From positions 123,445 through 187,444 of the forward strand of contig NZ_FRBP01000011.1 of NCBI RefSeq assembly GCF_900142645.1: a DNA stretch of 64,000 nt, in the 5' to 3' direction. This DNA is from Eubacterium callanderi (GTDB lineage: Bacteria > Bacillota > Clostridia > Eubacteriales > Eubacteriaceae). Shown here in pieces: positions 1-8,781 of this stretch (within the stretch, counting starts at the first letter, position 1; every line of letters starts with the position of its first letter). Position numbers and translations under genes: made by a program. Below the pieces are notes generated by a model. It searched no databases and was not told the origin of the DNA. It worked only from the letters and a program-made list of their open reading frames with translations.

Positions 1-1
1 T

Positions 2-94
2 GTTGTAGCTGCTGGAGCAGTTGTTACGAAAGATATACCACCCTACGAAGTATGGGGTGGTGTTCCAGCTAAAAAAATAAAAGAAAGAGTTTGA
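2..94 (+). CDS. Hexapeptide-repeat acyltransferase, C-terminal end (partial)
   Basis: Only the last 30 codons are in the window. They encode a left-handed beta-helix end with the AAGAVVTKD and GGVPAKKI signatures usual at the C-terminus of sugar O-/N-acetyltransferases. The stop lies two bases before the ATG of the next gene, so it is probably part of the same polysaccharide operon. The acyl acceptor cannot be judged from this fragment. Confidence 0.75.
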   Translation, partial: VVAAGAVVTKDIPPYEVWGGVPAKKIKERV

Positions 95-96
95 AA

Positions 97-1410
97 ATGG
101 AAAGTAATGTATTAGATAAAATTAAAAAAAGAAAAGTCAATGTCGCAGTCATTGGCCTAGGCTACGTAGGCCTCCCTTTAGCCGTAGAGAAAGCCAAAGC
201 CGGCTTTAAAACCATCGGTTTCGACGTTCAGGAAGAAAAAGTTAAAATGGTCAATGAAGGCCACAACTACATCGGTGATGTCATCGACGATGACTTAAAA
301 GAATTAGTCAATACTGGAATGCTCTCTGCAACAACAGACTTTTCTTTCATCAAAGATGCGGACTTTATCGCGATCTGTGTGCCAACGCCGTTGGATGCAT
401 ACCAGCAGCCCGATATCAGCTATGTCAAATCATCAACCGAAGAGGTTGCTAAATACATGAAAAAGGGAACCATGGTGGTGCTTGAATCCACAACCTATCC
501 GGGAACCACAGAAGAATTAATCAAACCAATCCTCGAACAGGGTTCAGGCTTAAAATGCGGCGAGGACTTTTATTTAGGCTTTTCACCGGAACGGGTGGAC
601 CCCGGCAATGCTATTTATAAAACAAAAAACACGCCTAAGGTGGTTGGAGGTATTGGCAAGGACGCCACCGAGGTCATTGCGGCCATGTACCGGACAGTAC
701 TGGACGGCGATGTCTATGAGGTATCCTCACCAGCCATTGCTGAGATGGAAAAAATATTGGAAAATACTTACCGGAATGTCAATATTGGTTTAATCAATGA
801 ACTGGCCATTTTATGTGACCGCATGAAGATTAATATCTGGGAAGTGGTTGACGCGGCCAAGACAAAGCCTTATGGCTTCCAGGCCTTTTATCCTGGCCCC
901 GGCTTAGGCGGCCATTGCATCCCGCTTAATCCCTATTATTTGTCGTGGAAGGCTCGGGAGTACGGTTTCCACACCTCCATGATTGAAAGCTCCATGATGA
1001 TCAATGACCGGATGCCAGAATACTGCATTGACCGCGCTTCGCGCATTTTAAACAGAGATAAAAAAGCCCTAAACGGCGCGAAGGTCCTCGCGCTCGGTGT
1101 GGCCTATAAACAGGACATTGACGACTACCGGGAGAGCCCGGCGTTAAAAGTCATTGAAAACTTTGAAAAAGTGGGGGCGCAGATTGATTTTTACGATCCT
1201 TTTATCCCAGAATATAATTATAAAGGGAGAATTCACAAGGGAATTGAAAAGATCAACCCTGAAATTATCAAAGGATACGACTTAATTGTCGTGACAGCGT
1301 CGCACACAAAGGTTGATTATGATATGATTCAGCAGAATGCCAAAGCCATTTTTGACACAAAAAATGCGATGAAAAATGTGGTAGTGCGCAATAATATTGA
1401 GTTGTTATAG
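97..1410 (+). CDS. wbpA: Nucleotide-sugar dehydrogenase, WbpA-like (UDP-GlcNAc 6-dehydrogenase)
   Basis: This is a UDP-glucose/GDP-mannose dehydrogenase family protein of 437 residues. It has an N-terminal Rossmann motif (GLGYVGLP, about residues 22-29), the central family domain, and the catalytic cysteine in GGHCIP near residue 274. These enzymes oxidise C6 of the sugar nucleotide twice with NAD+. The UDP-GlcNAc assignment rests on context, because the four following genes match the other WbpI, B, D and E steps to UDP-ManNAc(3NAc)A. I use ATG 97; a TTG at 91 is in frame but overlaps the upstream stop. A UDP-ManNAc (WecC-type) substrate cannot be excluded from sequence alone. Confidence 0.85.
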   Translation: MESNVLDKIKKRKVNVAVIGLGYVGLPLAVEKAKAGFKTIGFDVQEEKVKMVNEGHNYIGDVIDDDLKELVNTGMLSATTDFSFIKDADFIAICVPTPLDAYQQPDISYVKSSTEEVAKYMKKGTMVVLESTTYPGTTEELIKPILEQGSGLKCGEDFYLGFSPERVDPGNAIYKTKNTPKVVGGIGKDATEVIAAMYRTVLDGDVYEVSSPAIAEMEKILENTYRNVNIGLINELAILCDRMKINIWEVVDAAKTKPYGFQAFYPGPGLGGHCIPLNPYYLSWKAREYGFHTSMIESSMMINDRMPEYCIDRASRILNRDKKALNGAKVLALGVAYKQDIDDYRESPALKVIENFEKVGAQIDFYDPFIPEYNYKGRIHKGIEKINPEIIKGYDLIVVTASHTKVDYDMIQQNAKAIFDTKNAMKNVVVRNNIELL

Positions 1411-1440
1411 TAGATGAGTTTTAATATAAAAGGATAAAAT

Positions 1441-2532
1441 ATGAAAATTGTAACAGTAGTTGGCGCAAGACCTCAGTTCATTAAAGCGGCGGCGGTATCA
1501 CGCAAACTTAGAGAGAATCATAAAGAAATTTTGGTACATACAGGACAGCATTATGATGCGAATATGTCTGAAGTCTTTTTTAAAGAGCTTTCGATTCCGC
1601 AGCCTGATTATAATTTAGGGGTTGGTTCAGGCTCTCATGCGAAACAGACCGCAGAAATGATGGTCGGAGTCGAAGAAATACTGCTAAAAGAAAGACCAGA
1701 TTATTTAATGGTCTATGGCGATACGAATTCTACCTTGGCAGGAGCCATTGCAGCGTCTAAAATATTAATTCCAATTATCCATGTCGAGGCGGGGCTGCGC
1801 TCTTTTAATATGGCGATGCCTGAGGAACAAAATCGCATTCTTACAGACCGGGTTTCCAAGCTTTTATTTTGCCCAACCGATACAGCAGTACGGCATTTGA
1901 AAGATGAAGGGATTGTCAATGGCGTCTGTAATGTGGGCGATGTCATGTGTGATGCGGTTTTATACTATTCTAAAAATCTTGAAAACTACAGTGATGATTA
2001 CTTTTGGAATCGGCAGATAGGAATCTTTGGCGGTGTCGATCCGGCGTCAAAGTGGTATCTGGCAACCATTCACCGGGCAGAGAATACAAACACTGCCCAA
2101 AAGGTGGAAGCGATTTTAAATGCTTTTGAAAATTTGGATGCGCCAGTTTTATTCCCTGTTCATCCCAGAACAAAGGGACTCGTCAAAGAATTAATTGGTA
2201 AAAATAAGTACACCAATATTTTATTTGTCGAACCAATGGGCTATCTGGACATGTTATTTTTTACCAAAAATGCCATTAAAGTGGTGACGGATTCCGGCGG
2301 GTTGCAAAAAGAGGCTTACATATTAGATACCCCCTGTATTACGGTGAGAGACCAAACCGAATGGGTTGAGACTTTAAAGGGAAACCACAATATTTTAGCA
2401 AAGCCAGATTCTGATGATATTTTTCAGAAAGTAAATTACACAGAGATTGATTTTAAAAATAAAGCGAATCATTATGGTATTGGCGATGCTGCGGATAAGA
2501 TTTGTAAAATTTTGGAGGATGTAAAAAAATGA
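1441..2532 (+). CDS. wbpI: UDP-GlcNAc(3NAc)A / UDP-GlcNAc 2-epimerase, WbpI/WecB family
   Basis: This 363-residue protein has the complete non-hydrolysing 2-epimerase fold: VGARPQFIK at the N-terminus, YGDTNSTLAGA, HVEAGLRS near residue 118, the TIHRAEN motif, and the UDP-binding DSGG/QKEA motif around residue 280. WecB epimerises UDP-GlcNAc; WbpI epimerises the diacetylated uronic acid. Since WbpB, D and E homologues follow, WbpI is the more likely role. The ATG at 1441 follows an AAAGGAT site. The gene overlaps the next start by four bases (ATGA). Its base composition is clearly more AT-rich than that of the three downstream genes. Confidence 0.82.
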   Translation: MKIVTVVGARPQFIKAAAVSRKLRENHKEILVHTGQHYDANMSEVFFKELSIPQPDYNLGVGSGSHAKQTAEMMVGVEEILLKERPDYLMVYGDTNSTLAGAIAASKILIPIIHVEAGLRSFNMAMPEEQNRILTDRVSKLLFCPTDTAVRHLKDEGIVNGVCNVGDVMCDAVLYYSKNLENYSDDYFWNRQIGIFGGVDPASKWYLATIHRAENTNTAQKVEAILNAFENLDAPVLFPVHPRTKGLVKELIGKNKYTNILFVEPMGYLDMLFFTKNAIKVVTDSGGLQKEAYILDTPCITVRDQTEWVETLKGNHNILAKPDSDDIFQKVNYTEIDFKNKANHYGIGDAADKICKILEDVKK

Positions 2533-3611
2533 ACTACGCACTCATCGGCTGTGGCCGCATCGCGACCAACCATATCACAGCCGTAATGAATAACAACCTG
2601 ACCCTTGTGGCTGTCTGTGATGTCATCCCGGACCACATGGAAAGCCTGCTGGCAAAGCACAGCCTTGAAAAAGACACCAGTATCCGGCGTTACACGGATT
2701 ATAAAAAAATGATCGAAGAGAACGCCCTTGACTTAATCGGCATTGCCACTGAAAGCGGCCTGCACGAGGAGATCGCCCTGTACTGCATCCGCCACGGCAT
2801 TCACGTGATCATCGAAAAGCCCATGGCCATGAGCATTGCCGGGGCTGACGCTATCATTAAAGCGGCCGAAGAAAACAACGTAAAAGTATCCGCCTGCCAT
2901 CAGAACCGGTTTAACATCGCTGTCCAGAAAATGCGGGGCGCGGTAGAGGCAGGGCGCTTTGGCCGGATCTCCCACGGGTCCATCCATGTGCGCTGGAACC
3001 GAAATGAGGACTACTACACTCAGGCGCCCTGGCGCGGCACCTGGGCCCAGGACGGAGGCTGCCTGATGAACCAGTGCATTCACGGCATCGACCTGCTGCG
3101 CTGGATGATGGGGGACGCCATCGACACGGTTTACGGCGTGACCAGGCAGCAGCTTCATGATTATCTGGAGGCAGAGGACATGGGCATGGCCGTGGTCCAG
3201 TTTAAAAATGGTGCCGTGGCAACCGTCGAAGGCACCACCAACGTTTACCCCCAGAATCTGGAAGAGACCCTGTACCTCTTTGGAGAAAAGGGCACCGTGA
3301 AGCTTGGCGGCAAGTCCACCAACGCCATTGACGTCTGGGATCTGGCCGACGCTGATGATCATGAAAGCACTGAAAACAACGGCTTTCATGAAGCGACCAG
3401 CAATGTCTACGGCAACGGGCACACCAGCCTGTACCGGGATGTGATGGAAGCCATCGAGCAGGACCGGGCCCCCTATGTGGATGCCCAGGCCGGCAAAAAC
3501 GCCCTGGAGCTGGTGCTGGCCATCTACCAGTCCGCGGCAGAGGGCAAGCCTGTGAAGCTGCCTCTGGATGCCTGTGCCAGCACCGATTTTACAGGAAGGT
3601 TTGAACGCTGA
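2529..3611 (+). CDS. wbpB: Gfo/Idh/MocA oxidoreductase, WbpB-like UDP-GlcNAcA 3-dehydrogenase
   Basis: A 360-residue Gfo/Idh/MocA protein with an N-terminal Rossmann motif (GCGRIATNH, residues 7-15), the family EKP motif near residue 95, and a CHQNRF segment near 125. In the WbpB pathway the enzyme oxidises C3 of UDP-GlcNAcA to the 3-keto sugar that the WbpE aminotransferase then uses; WbpE lies two genes downstream. Start and stop overlap both neighbours (ATGA and TGATG), showing translational coupling. GC is visibly higher from this gene on than in wbpA and wbpI, which suggests the cluster was assembled from two sources. Confidence 0.83.
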   Translation: MNYALIGCGRIATNHITAVMNNNLTLVAVCDVIPDHMESLLAKHSLEKDTSIRRYTDYKKMIEENALDLIGIATESGLHEEIALYCIRHGIHVIIEKPMAMSIAGADAIIKAAEENNVKVSACHQNRFNIAVQKMRGAVEAGRFGRISHGSIHVRWNRNEDYYTQAPWRGTWAQDGGCLMNQCIHGIDLLRWMMGDAIDTVYGVTRQQLHDYLEAEDMGMAVVQFKNGAVATVEGTTNVYPQNLEETLYLFGEKGTVKLGGKSTNAIDVWDLADADDHESTENNGFHEATSNVYGNGHTSLYRDVMEAIEQDRAPYVDAQAGKNALELVLAIYQSAAEGKPVKLPLDACASTDFTGRFER

Positions 3612-4180
3612 TGGCCGATTACTTTGTACATGAGAGCAGTTATATTGATGATGAGGTCACCATTGGCAAGAGGACAAAAATCTGGCATTTCTGCCACATC
3701 CAAAGTGGCGCCATCATTGGGGAAAACTGCTCCTTTGGCCAGAACGTCAATGTTTCAAACCGGGTCAAAATTGGCAATGGCGTCAAGGTGCAGAACAATG
3801 TCTCCATCTACGGGGGTGTGGAGTTGGAAGACGCCGTATTCTGCGGCCCCTCCATGGTGTTTACCAACGACCAGACGCCCCGGGCCGAGTACCCCAAGGG
3901 AAGCGCCGGATATAAAAGAACACTTGTCCGAAAAGGCGCCACCATCGGCGCCAACGCCACCATTGTCTGCGGCCACACCATTGGCCGTTATGCCCTCATC
4001 GCCGCAGGGGCAGTCGTCACCCGTGATGTGCCCGATCACGCCCTGATGGCAGGCGTTCCGGCCCGGCAGGTCGGCTGGGTCTGCGAATGTGGTGCGGTTT
4101 TAGACAAAAATTTTATCTGTCCAAAATGCGGACGTAGCTATATAGAGAACGAAAACGGATTAAGTGAGAAACAGAGGTAA
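3611..4180 (+). CDS. wbpD: Hexapeptide N-acetyltransferase, WbpD-like
   Basis: A 189-residue left-handed beta-helix acetyltransferase with many [IV]-G-X4 hexapeptide turns over residues 15-150, ending in GVPARQVGW. The last 30 residues form a rubredoxin-like C-x-C...C-x2-C pair, seen in some WbpD/WlbB relatives. WbpD acetylates the 3-amino group of UDP-GlcNAc(3NH2)A using acetyl-CoA. The start codon overlaps the wbpB stop by one base and the gene ends three bases before wbpE. Length and context fit WbpD well. Confidence 0.85.
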   Translation: MADYFVHESSYIDDEVTIGKRTKIWHFCHIQSGAIIGENCSFGQNVNVSNRVKIGNGVKVQNNVSIYGGVELEDAVFCGPSMVFTNDQTPRAEYPKGSAGYKRTLVRKGATIGANATIVCGHTIGRYALIAAGAVVTRDVPDHALMAGVPARQVGWVCECGAVLDKNFICPKCGRSYIENENGLSEKQR

Positions 4181-4183
4181 CCC

Positions 4184-5308
4184 ATGCAATTCAGAGACCT
4201 GAAAACCCAATACCACCACCTGAAAAAAGACATCGACGCCGCCATCCAAACGGTGCTTGACAACACGAATTTCATCTCCGGCGCCCCCGTCACCGAGCTG
4301 GAGGAGCAGCTGGCCAGTTACGTGGGCGTGAAACACTGCGAAACCTGCGGCAACGGCACCGACGCGTTATCCTTGGTGCTCATGGCCTGGGGCATCGGCC
4401 CGGGTGACGCGGTGTTCGTGCCGGATTTCACCTTTTTTGCCTCCGGCGAGGTCGTTGCCCACCAGGGCGCGGTGCCCGTGTTTGTGGACGTGGACGCGGA
4501 CACCTTCAACCTGGACCCCGAAAGGCTGGAGGAGGCCATTAAGGCTGTGCTCAAGGAAGGCAGGCTTAAGCCAAAAGTGATCATCGCAGTGGATCTTTTT
4601 GGCCTGCCGGCCGATTATCCCAGGATACAGGCCATCGCGGATGAATATGGCCTCAAGGTGCTGGAGGACGGCGCCCAGGGCTTTGGTGGGGCCATTAACG
4701 GCAGACGGACCTGCAGCTTTGGCGACGCGGCCACCACCTCCTTTTTCCCGGCCAAGCCTTTAGGCTGCTACGGCGACGGCGGCGCTGTCTTTACTGACGA
4801 CGCAGAGTTGGCGGCCCTCATCCAGTCCTACAAGATTCATGGCAAGGGCAGCTTTAAGTACGACAACGTGCGCATCGGGGTCAACTCCCGGCTGGACACC
4901 CTCCAGGCCGCCATCCTTCAGGTCAAGCTCAGAGCCTTTGCCGATACGGAGCTGGAGGCGGTGAACGCTGTGGCGGCACAGTACACCGAGGCCTTGGGCG
5001 GCAGGGTCAAAACTCCGGCTGTTCCAGAAGGTTTTTCATCCAGCTGGGCCCAGTACACCATCACACTGCCAGAGGTGGACCAGCGGGACGCCTTACAGGC
5101 AGCGCTAAAAGCCCAGGGGATTCCGACCATGGTCTATTATCCCAAGCCCATGCATGAGCAGACTGCTTTTGAGGACGTGCCCTTTACAAAAGGCAGCTGT
5201 CCAGTGACTGAATCGCTCTGTAAGCGGGTGCTGGCCCTGCCCATGCATCCTTACCTGACAGAAGAAAGTGCAGGCACAGTTGTTTCCCAAATAAAAAAAT
5301 CATTGTAA
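4184..5308 (+). CDS. wbpE: DegT/DnrJ/EryC1/StrS aminotransferase, WbpE-like
   Basis: A 374-residue PLP-dependent sugar aminotransferase. The pattern FFPAKPLGCYGDGGA carries the Schiff-base lysine at about residue 191; ETCGNGTDAL near residue 45 and EDGAQGFG near 165 are further cofactor-site motifs. WbpE transfers an amino group from glutamate to the 3-keto sugar made by WbpB. It is the last gene of the cluster and is followed 42 bases later by a strong terminator. Together the five enzymes could make UDP-ManNAc(3NAc)A or its GlcNAc epimer for a capsule or cell-wall polysaccharide. Confidence 0.87.
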   Translation: MQFRDLKTQYHHLKKDIDAAIQTVLDNTNFISGAPVTELEEQLASYVGVKHCETCGNGTDALSLVLMAWGIGPGDAVFVPDFTFFASGEVVAHQGAVPVFVDVDADTFNLDPERLEEAIKAVLKEGRLKPKVIIAVDLFGLPADYPRIQAIADEYGLKVLEDGAQGFGGAINGRRTCSFGDAATTSFFPAKPLGCYGDGGAVFTDDAELAALIQSYKIHGKGSFKYDNVRIGVNSRLDTLQAAILQVKLRAFADTELEAVNAVAAQYTEALGGRVKTPAVPEGFSSSWAQYTITLPEVDQRDALQAALKAQGIPTMVYYPKPMHEQTAFEDVPFTKGSCPVTESLCKRVLALPMHPYLTEESAGTVVSQIKKSL

Positions 5309-5350
5309 TCCCCACAACTTAACATGGTTTCCGGGACACATCCCAATCAA

Positions 5351-5391
5351 CCGGTACGCGAAGCGTAAAAGCTTCGCGTGCCGGTTTTTTT
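5351..5391 (+). terminator. Rho-independent terminator of the wbp cluster
   Basis: A 14-bp stem (one G-T pair) at 5351-5364 and 5371-5384, a 6-base loop, then seven T. It closes the polysaccharide operon. Confidence 0.93.
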
Positions 5392-5422
5392 ATTACTTTA
5401 AATCAGCGGCAAGGAGGATTTT

Positions 5423-6265
5423 ATGTCGAAGTGCGCAGAGCCTGGCACGTTTGAGCTGGAGGTTTTGATTGAGGAGAATGAGGATTTTGGCACAGCTTTT
5501 GAGAAAACGAGGAGCAGGGTTTTGAAGGCGCTGCTCGCAGAGATTAAGGAACGGTTTGGATACTCGCCGGAGGTCTGCAAGACCAGGCTCTTGGAGGAAT
5601 TTTTTTGTGAGAACACCATTGACTGGGCATCGGATGTGCTGGGAGCAAAAAAGTCTGGGCTGGATTGGAAACGTCCTCATACGTCTGGAGAGACTGATGA
5701 GCCCGAAAAATGCGGGAAGCGGCTGAATAAAAACGGGTTTGCCATCCGGATGCTCATCGACCTCATGGATCACATCCGTATCTTTCTGGTGCCGGTGCTG
5801 CTGTGCCCGGACTGTCAGGAGCGGCGGGCCCTGGACGAGGCCTTTAACGCCCAGTACTGCCACCGGATTCTGCCGGAGGAGATGGTCAAGGGGTGTCAGT
5901 ATGCGTCAGAGGTCTATGAAGCCCTGATCTGCGAGGGTTTTGAGCAGCGGTATCGGGAGGTGGAGGTCTATTTCAGCGAGGAGCGGGCAGTGGCCGTCAA
6001 ACGGGATTTCAGGAAAATGGCCGGCCAAGCCGAGGCCAGGCTGTCCGGGCCTCTATCGGAGCGGGTGATCCCATTGGATATCCGTCTTCGGCTGCGCAGA
6101 GGTGAGAAGCCCAGCCGGAAGGACCGTTTGTTAACAAGGCTTGCGCGGATGGTGGTTTGGGTAAGGGAGCTGGTGCGGCACCCAGACGAGGCAGAGCCGG
6201 TCAAAAACTGGTACAGCCGGCTGCGCCGGTTATGCTCGGATGAAAACGGAGACCCCTGTTGGTAA
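5423..6265 (+). CDS. Unrecognised protein of 280 residues
   Basis: I do not recognise this family. The ATG at 5423 follows an AAGGAGG site with good spacing. The N-terminal half is acidic and helical, the middle has a CPDCQE pair (about residue 132) that could bind metal with a later cysteine, and the C-terminal third is very rich in Arg (RLRLRRGEKPSRKDR). There is no signal peptide or membrane segment. It precedes a run of phage-like regulatory and replication genes on the same strand and could be the first gene of that unit, but a gap of about 130 bases separates them. Confidence 0.6.
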   Translation: MSKCAEPGTFELEVLIEENEDFGTAFEKTRSRVLKALLAEIKERFGYSPEVCKTRLLEEFFCENTIDWASDVLGAKKSGLDWKRPHTSGETDEPEKCGKRLNKNGFAIRMLIDLMDHIRIFLVPVLLCPDCQERRALDEAFNAQYCHRILPEEMVKGCQYASEVYEALICEGFEQRYREVEVYFSEERAVAVKRDFRKMAGQAEARLSGPLSERVIPLDIRLRLRRGEKPSRKDRLLTRLARMVVWVRELVRHPDEAEPVKNWYSRLRRLCSDENGDPCW

Positions 6266-6393
6266 AAAATGATCCCAACAAAAGCAAATCCAACGCGAAG
6301 TAGATGGTTTCAGGGTTAAAACGGGAATATAATAATCCCAACGTCAGTGTTAACAACCGCGGCGTTAATAATCAATGAGGAGGTACTGATTTG

Positions 6394-7053
6394 ATGAAAG
6401 AACAATCGGTACAAAAGGGTTTTTCCAAAAAATCGACATGGGAGGCTCTGGTTTCCTGCGGCCAAAATCAGAAAACGGTGCAAAAGGTAAGCCGGGAGCA
6501 GTGCATGTGCCCGAAATGCTTTTACAGAGACATGGGTGAGGACGGGGGCTGTCTGTTCACCGCCACCCTCGAGAACCATGAGGGCCTGTGCATGAACTAC
6601 CGGGGCGATACGGGCTGCTTTTCCTGGGCGCTGCACTACAGCGATGTGGATGAAGACAACGTGAAGGAACGGCTTTTTATCTGGCGCCACAAAGAGATCG
6701 GTGAGCTTGAGTGTATCCTGAAAGGTAAGAACCAGGCGCTTTTCAGCTGTGAAGGGCTGGCGGCGCTGATGGGGATTAAGTTCTTCGGCTTCCTGAAACG
6801 CTATTTTAAGCTGCTGAAGCCTGTGCGGCTCCAGATACCCGATGACACCTGCGTCGAGGGCTGCCGCGATGTTTTTTTTCTGGACTATCTGGGGCTGGAG
6901 CGCGCCCTGCTGCTGGAGACAGCCGTGGACCCGCGGCTGCGCTGGAAGCTCAGTGAGGAGCTGATGTTCGTCGGCGTCAATATCAAAAGGCTGCTCGAGG
7001 GAAATCAGGCCCTGCGGGTCGGCGTCGATGTGAAACTGGATTATGAATGGTAG
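6394..7053 (+). CDS. Unrecognised cysteine-containing protein of 219 residues
   Basis: The family is unknown to me. A GAGGAGGT site precedes TTG 6391 and ATG 6394; I prefer the ATG for its spacing. The N-terminal 75 residues hold several cysteines, including a CMCPKC cluster near residue 39 and a CMNYRGDTGC stretch, which suggests a small zinc-binding fold. The remainder is globular and soluble. The gene ends where the BRO-domain gene begins, so the two are probably co-transcribed. Confidence 0.6.
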   Translation: MKEQSVQKGFSKKSTWEALVSCGQNQKTVQKVSREQCMCPKCFYRDMGEDGGCLFTATLENHEGLCMNYRGDTGCFSWALHYSDVDEDNVKERLFIWRHKEIGELECILKGKNQALFSCEGLAALMGIKFFGFLKRYFKLLKPVRLQIPDDTCVEGCRDVFFLDYLGLERALLLETAVDPRLRWKLSEELMFVGVNIKRLLEGNQALRVGVDVKLDYEW

Positions 7054-7061
7054 GCCCTGTG

Positions 7062-7985
7062 ATGAAAAAAGATTATTTACTCAAGCGCGTCTTTAAATTT
7101 GACGGCGTTACCAATCTGCGCACACTGGTGATTGAATGGCCGGTTTATGACAAGCTGGGCGAGGCCATCCACGATGCCTTCGGAAACCCCGTCACCCGGC
7201 GGGATGTGGGCTTTGTGGGCAAGGACGCGGCGGATATTCTGGAGTACCGCAACGCCTCCCACGCCATCATGCGCCACGTGGCTCCCGGCGACCGTACGAA
7301 ACGGACGGTCGTCGATGGCGCTGGGCGCAGCCAGAAAATGTGGGTCATCAATGAGCCGGGCCTTTACGGGCTCATCTTCGGCAGCAAAATGGAGGATGCC
7401 AGACGTCTGGGCGATTTTGTGAAGCGGGTGGTGCTGCCCTCCATCCAGCGCTACGGGGCCTATATGGAGCCCGAAGTGCTGGCGCAGGCCGAGACCGACG
7501 ACGCGGCCAGAGACGCGCTGTTTGAGGCGCTGAGAAAGGAGAAAGCCCACAGCTGCGCCCTGCTGGACGAGCTGACCGAGGCCCAGCCCAAAATCGAATT
7601 TTACGACACCATCGGCGGCGCTGAGAATGCCTGCTCCATGGGCGACACGGCCAAAATGCTGGCCAATGCGGGCTTTTTAAACGAGGATAATGACTGTCCC
7701 CTTGGCCGGAACAACCTGTACCGCCTGCTGCGCCGATGGGGTTACCTCTGCTCCCAGCCCAGCAGCTTTAACACGCCCTATGCCTGGTGCATGGCCAGAG
7801 GCTGGTTTAAGGTAAAGGAGAAGCGCCGCATCCTGGGCGGTGTTTCAGTGCTCGAGACCATGGTGCTGGTGACCGGCAGCGGCCAGGCCGAGCTTTTAAG
7901 GCTTTTCCACGAAAAGGCCCGTCTGGGAGAGGTGGCTGTCCATCCCTGCAGGTACCAGGCGCCGGCCCAGACCGGGCAGGTGTGA
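7062..7985 (+). CDS. Phage antirepressor: BRO-N plus KilAC (ANT) domains
   Basis: The N-terminal 130 residues match the BRO-N fold (VGFVGKDAADILEYRNAS, and a VINEPGLYGLIFGSK segment typical of the family). The C-terminal half matches the phage KilAC/ANT DNA-binding domain (MLANAGF, NNLYRLLRRWGYL, ending in a conserved beta-strand turn). Proteins with this layout antagonise phage repressors or act as DNA-binding regulators. An in-frame ATG at 7047 overlaps the previous gene; ATG 7062 begins just before the conserved KKDYLLKRVFKF start and is preferred. The next gene starts directly after the stop. Confidence 0.85.
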   Translation: MKKDYLLKRVFKFDGVTNLRTLVIEWPVYDKLGEAIHDAFGNPVTRRDVGFVGKDAADILEYRNASHAIMRHVAPGDRTKRTVVDGAGRSQKMWVINEPGLYGLIFGSKMEDARRLGDFVKRVVLPSIQRYGAYMEPEVLAQAETDDAARDALFEALRKEKAHSCALLDELTEAQPKIEFYDTIGGAENACSMGDTAKMLANAGFLNEDNDCPLGRNNLYRLLRRWGYLCSQPSSFNTPYAWCMARGWFKVKEKRRILGGVSVLETMVLVTGSGQAELLRLFHEKARLGEVAVHPCRYQAPAQTGQV

Positions 7986-8549
7986 TTGAATTACCTGACC
8001 GAGCTTCTGGCCTTTTACCACTGGCTTTCGACCCATCCCATGCCCGGGCTGCTTCAGGCCTACTGGCATCTGCTCATGTATTTTAACAACAAAAGCGCCC
8101 TGCCCGATGTGTCCGGCGTCTGGCACTGGCCTGTAGCCTTCAAGGCGCCCAACTCTGTCGTCATGGCCCGTCTTGGCCTTGATGACCGGCGCAAGGTCAT
8201 GCGACAGAGAAGCAAGCTCATTGAGGCCGGACGGGTGACCTATGAAAAGGACACCGGCAACCGGGCAGGCTGGTACCGCATGATCCCCTTTGACAAGAGC
8301 CTTGCGCCAGGGTGGGCACAGCTCGAGAAACAAAAGCAGCCGACACAGGTGTGGACACAAACCAGTACCCAGAACGGACACACAGGCGGACTGTTTATAA
8401 ACAATGCTTTAAACAATAAGCATGCGTCTCTATACAATCGTATTCCTGACGGCGGTGTAGCCCCCAGTCCGGAGGCAGCCATGGAAGCCATGAAGCGCAA
8501 TGTGAACAGCGTGTTTGGAACCGATATTTTTAAGCTTTACGAGGAATGA
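7986..8549 (+). CDS. Phage replication-type winged-helix protein (DnaD-associated N-terminal region)
   Basis: The first 70 residues (ELLAFYHWLSTHPMPG, then AYWHLLMYFNNKSALP) match the N-terminal winged-helix found in phage replisome-organiser and DnaD-domain proteins, which bind origin DNA. The expected second half with a DnaD domain is not apparent: after residue 110 the sequence is polar and low in structure. The protein is therefore short (187 residues) for a full initiator. The start is a TTG immediately after the upstream stop, with only a weak ribosome site, so its translation is probably coupled. Confidence 0.65.
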   Translation: MNYLTELLAFYHWLSTHPMPGLLQAYWHLLMYFNNKSALPDVSGVWHWPVAFKAPNSVVMARLGLDDRRKVMRQRSKLIEAGRVTYEKDTGNRAGWYRMIPFDKSLAPGWAQLEKQKQPTQVWTQTSTQNGHTGGLFINNALNNKHASLYNRIPDGGVAPSPEAAMEAMKRNVNSVFGTDIFKLYEE

Positions 8550-8558
8550 GGTGAAAGA

Positions 8559-8768
8559 ATGAACCGATATGGCAGGGGCAGGCCAGTGGTAAAAACGCGC
8601 CGCCCCTATTACGCCCGCGCAGACTGCCGGGCAGGGCTGACGCTCTGGGCCCGAGACCCGGAGGATGCCGAGACCCAGTTTCAGGAATTTGCGGCCCAGG
8701 TGGAGGACCGCTTTCCGGAAATTGTTCTGGAGCTGCGAGAGCTCCGGGAGGAGGATGTTTTATTTTGA
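8559..8768 (+). CDS. Small basic/acidic protein of 69 residues, unrecognised
   Basis: GAGGTGAAAG precedes the ATG at 8559. The N-terminus is basic (GRGRPVVKTRRPYYAR) and the C-terminus acidic (ELRELREEDVLF). No family is recognised. It lies between the replication-type gene and the sigma-like gene on the same strand, with tight spacing on both sides, so it is likely translated as part of this operon. Confidence 0.55.
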   Translation: MNRYGRGRPVVKTRRPYYARADCRAGLTLWARDPEDAETQFQEFAAQVEDRFPEIVLELRELREEDVLF

Positions 8769-8781
8769 GAGGGGGCTTTAT

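Noticed and set aside
2733..3422. 229-codon minus-strand frame opposite wbpB
   Set aside because: Shadow of the high-GC oxidoreductase gene; no ribosome site or domain.
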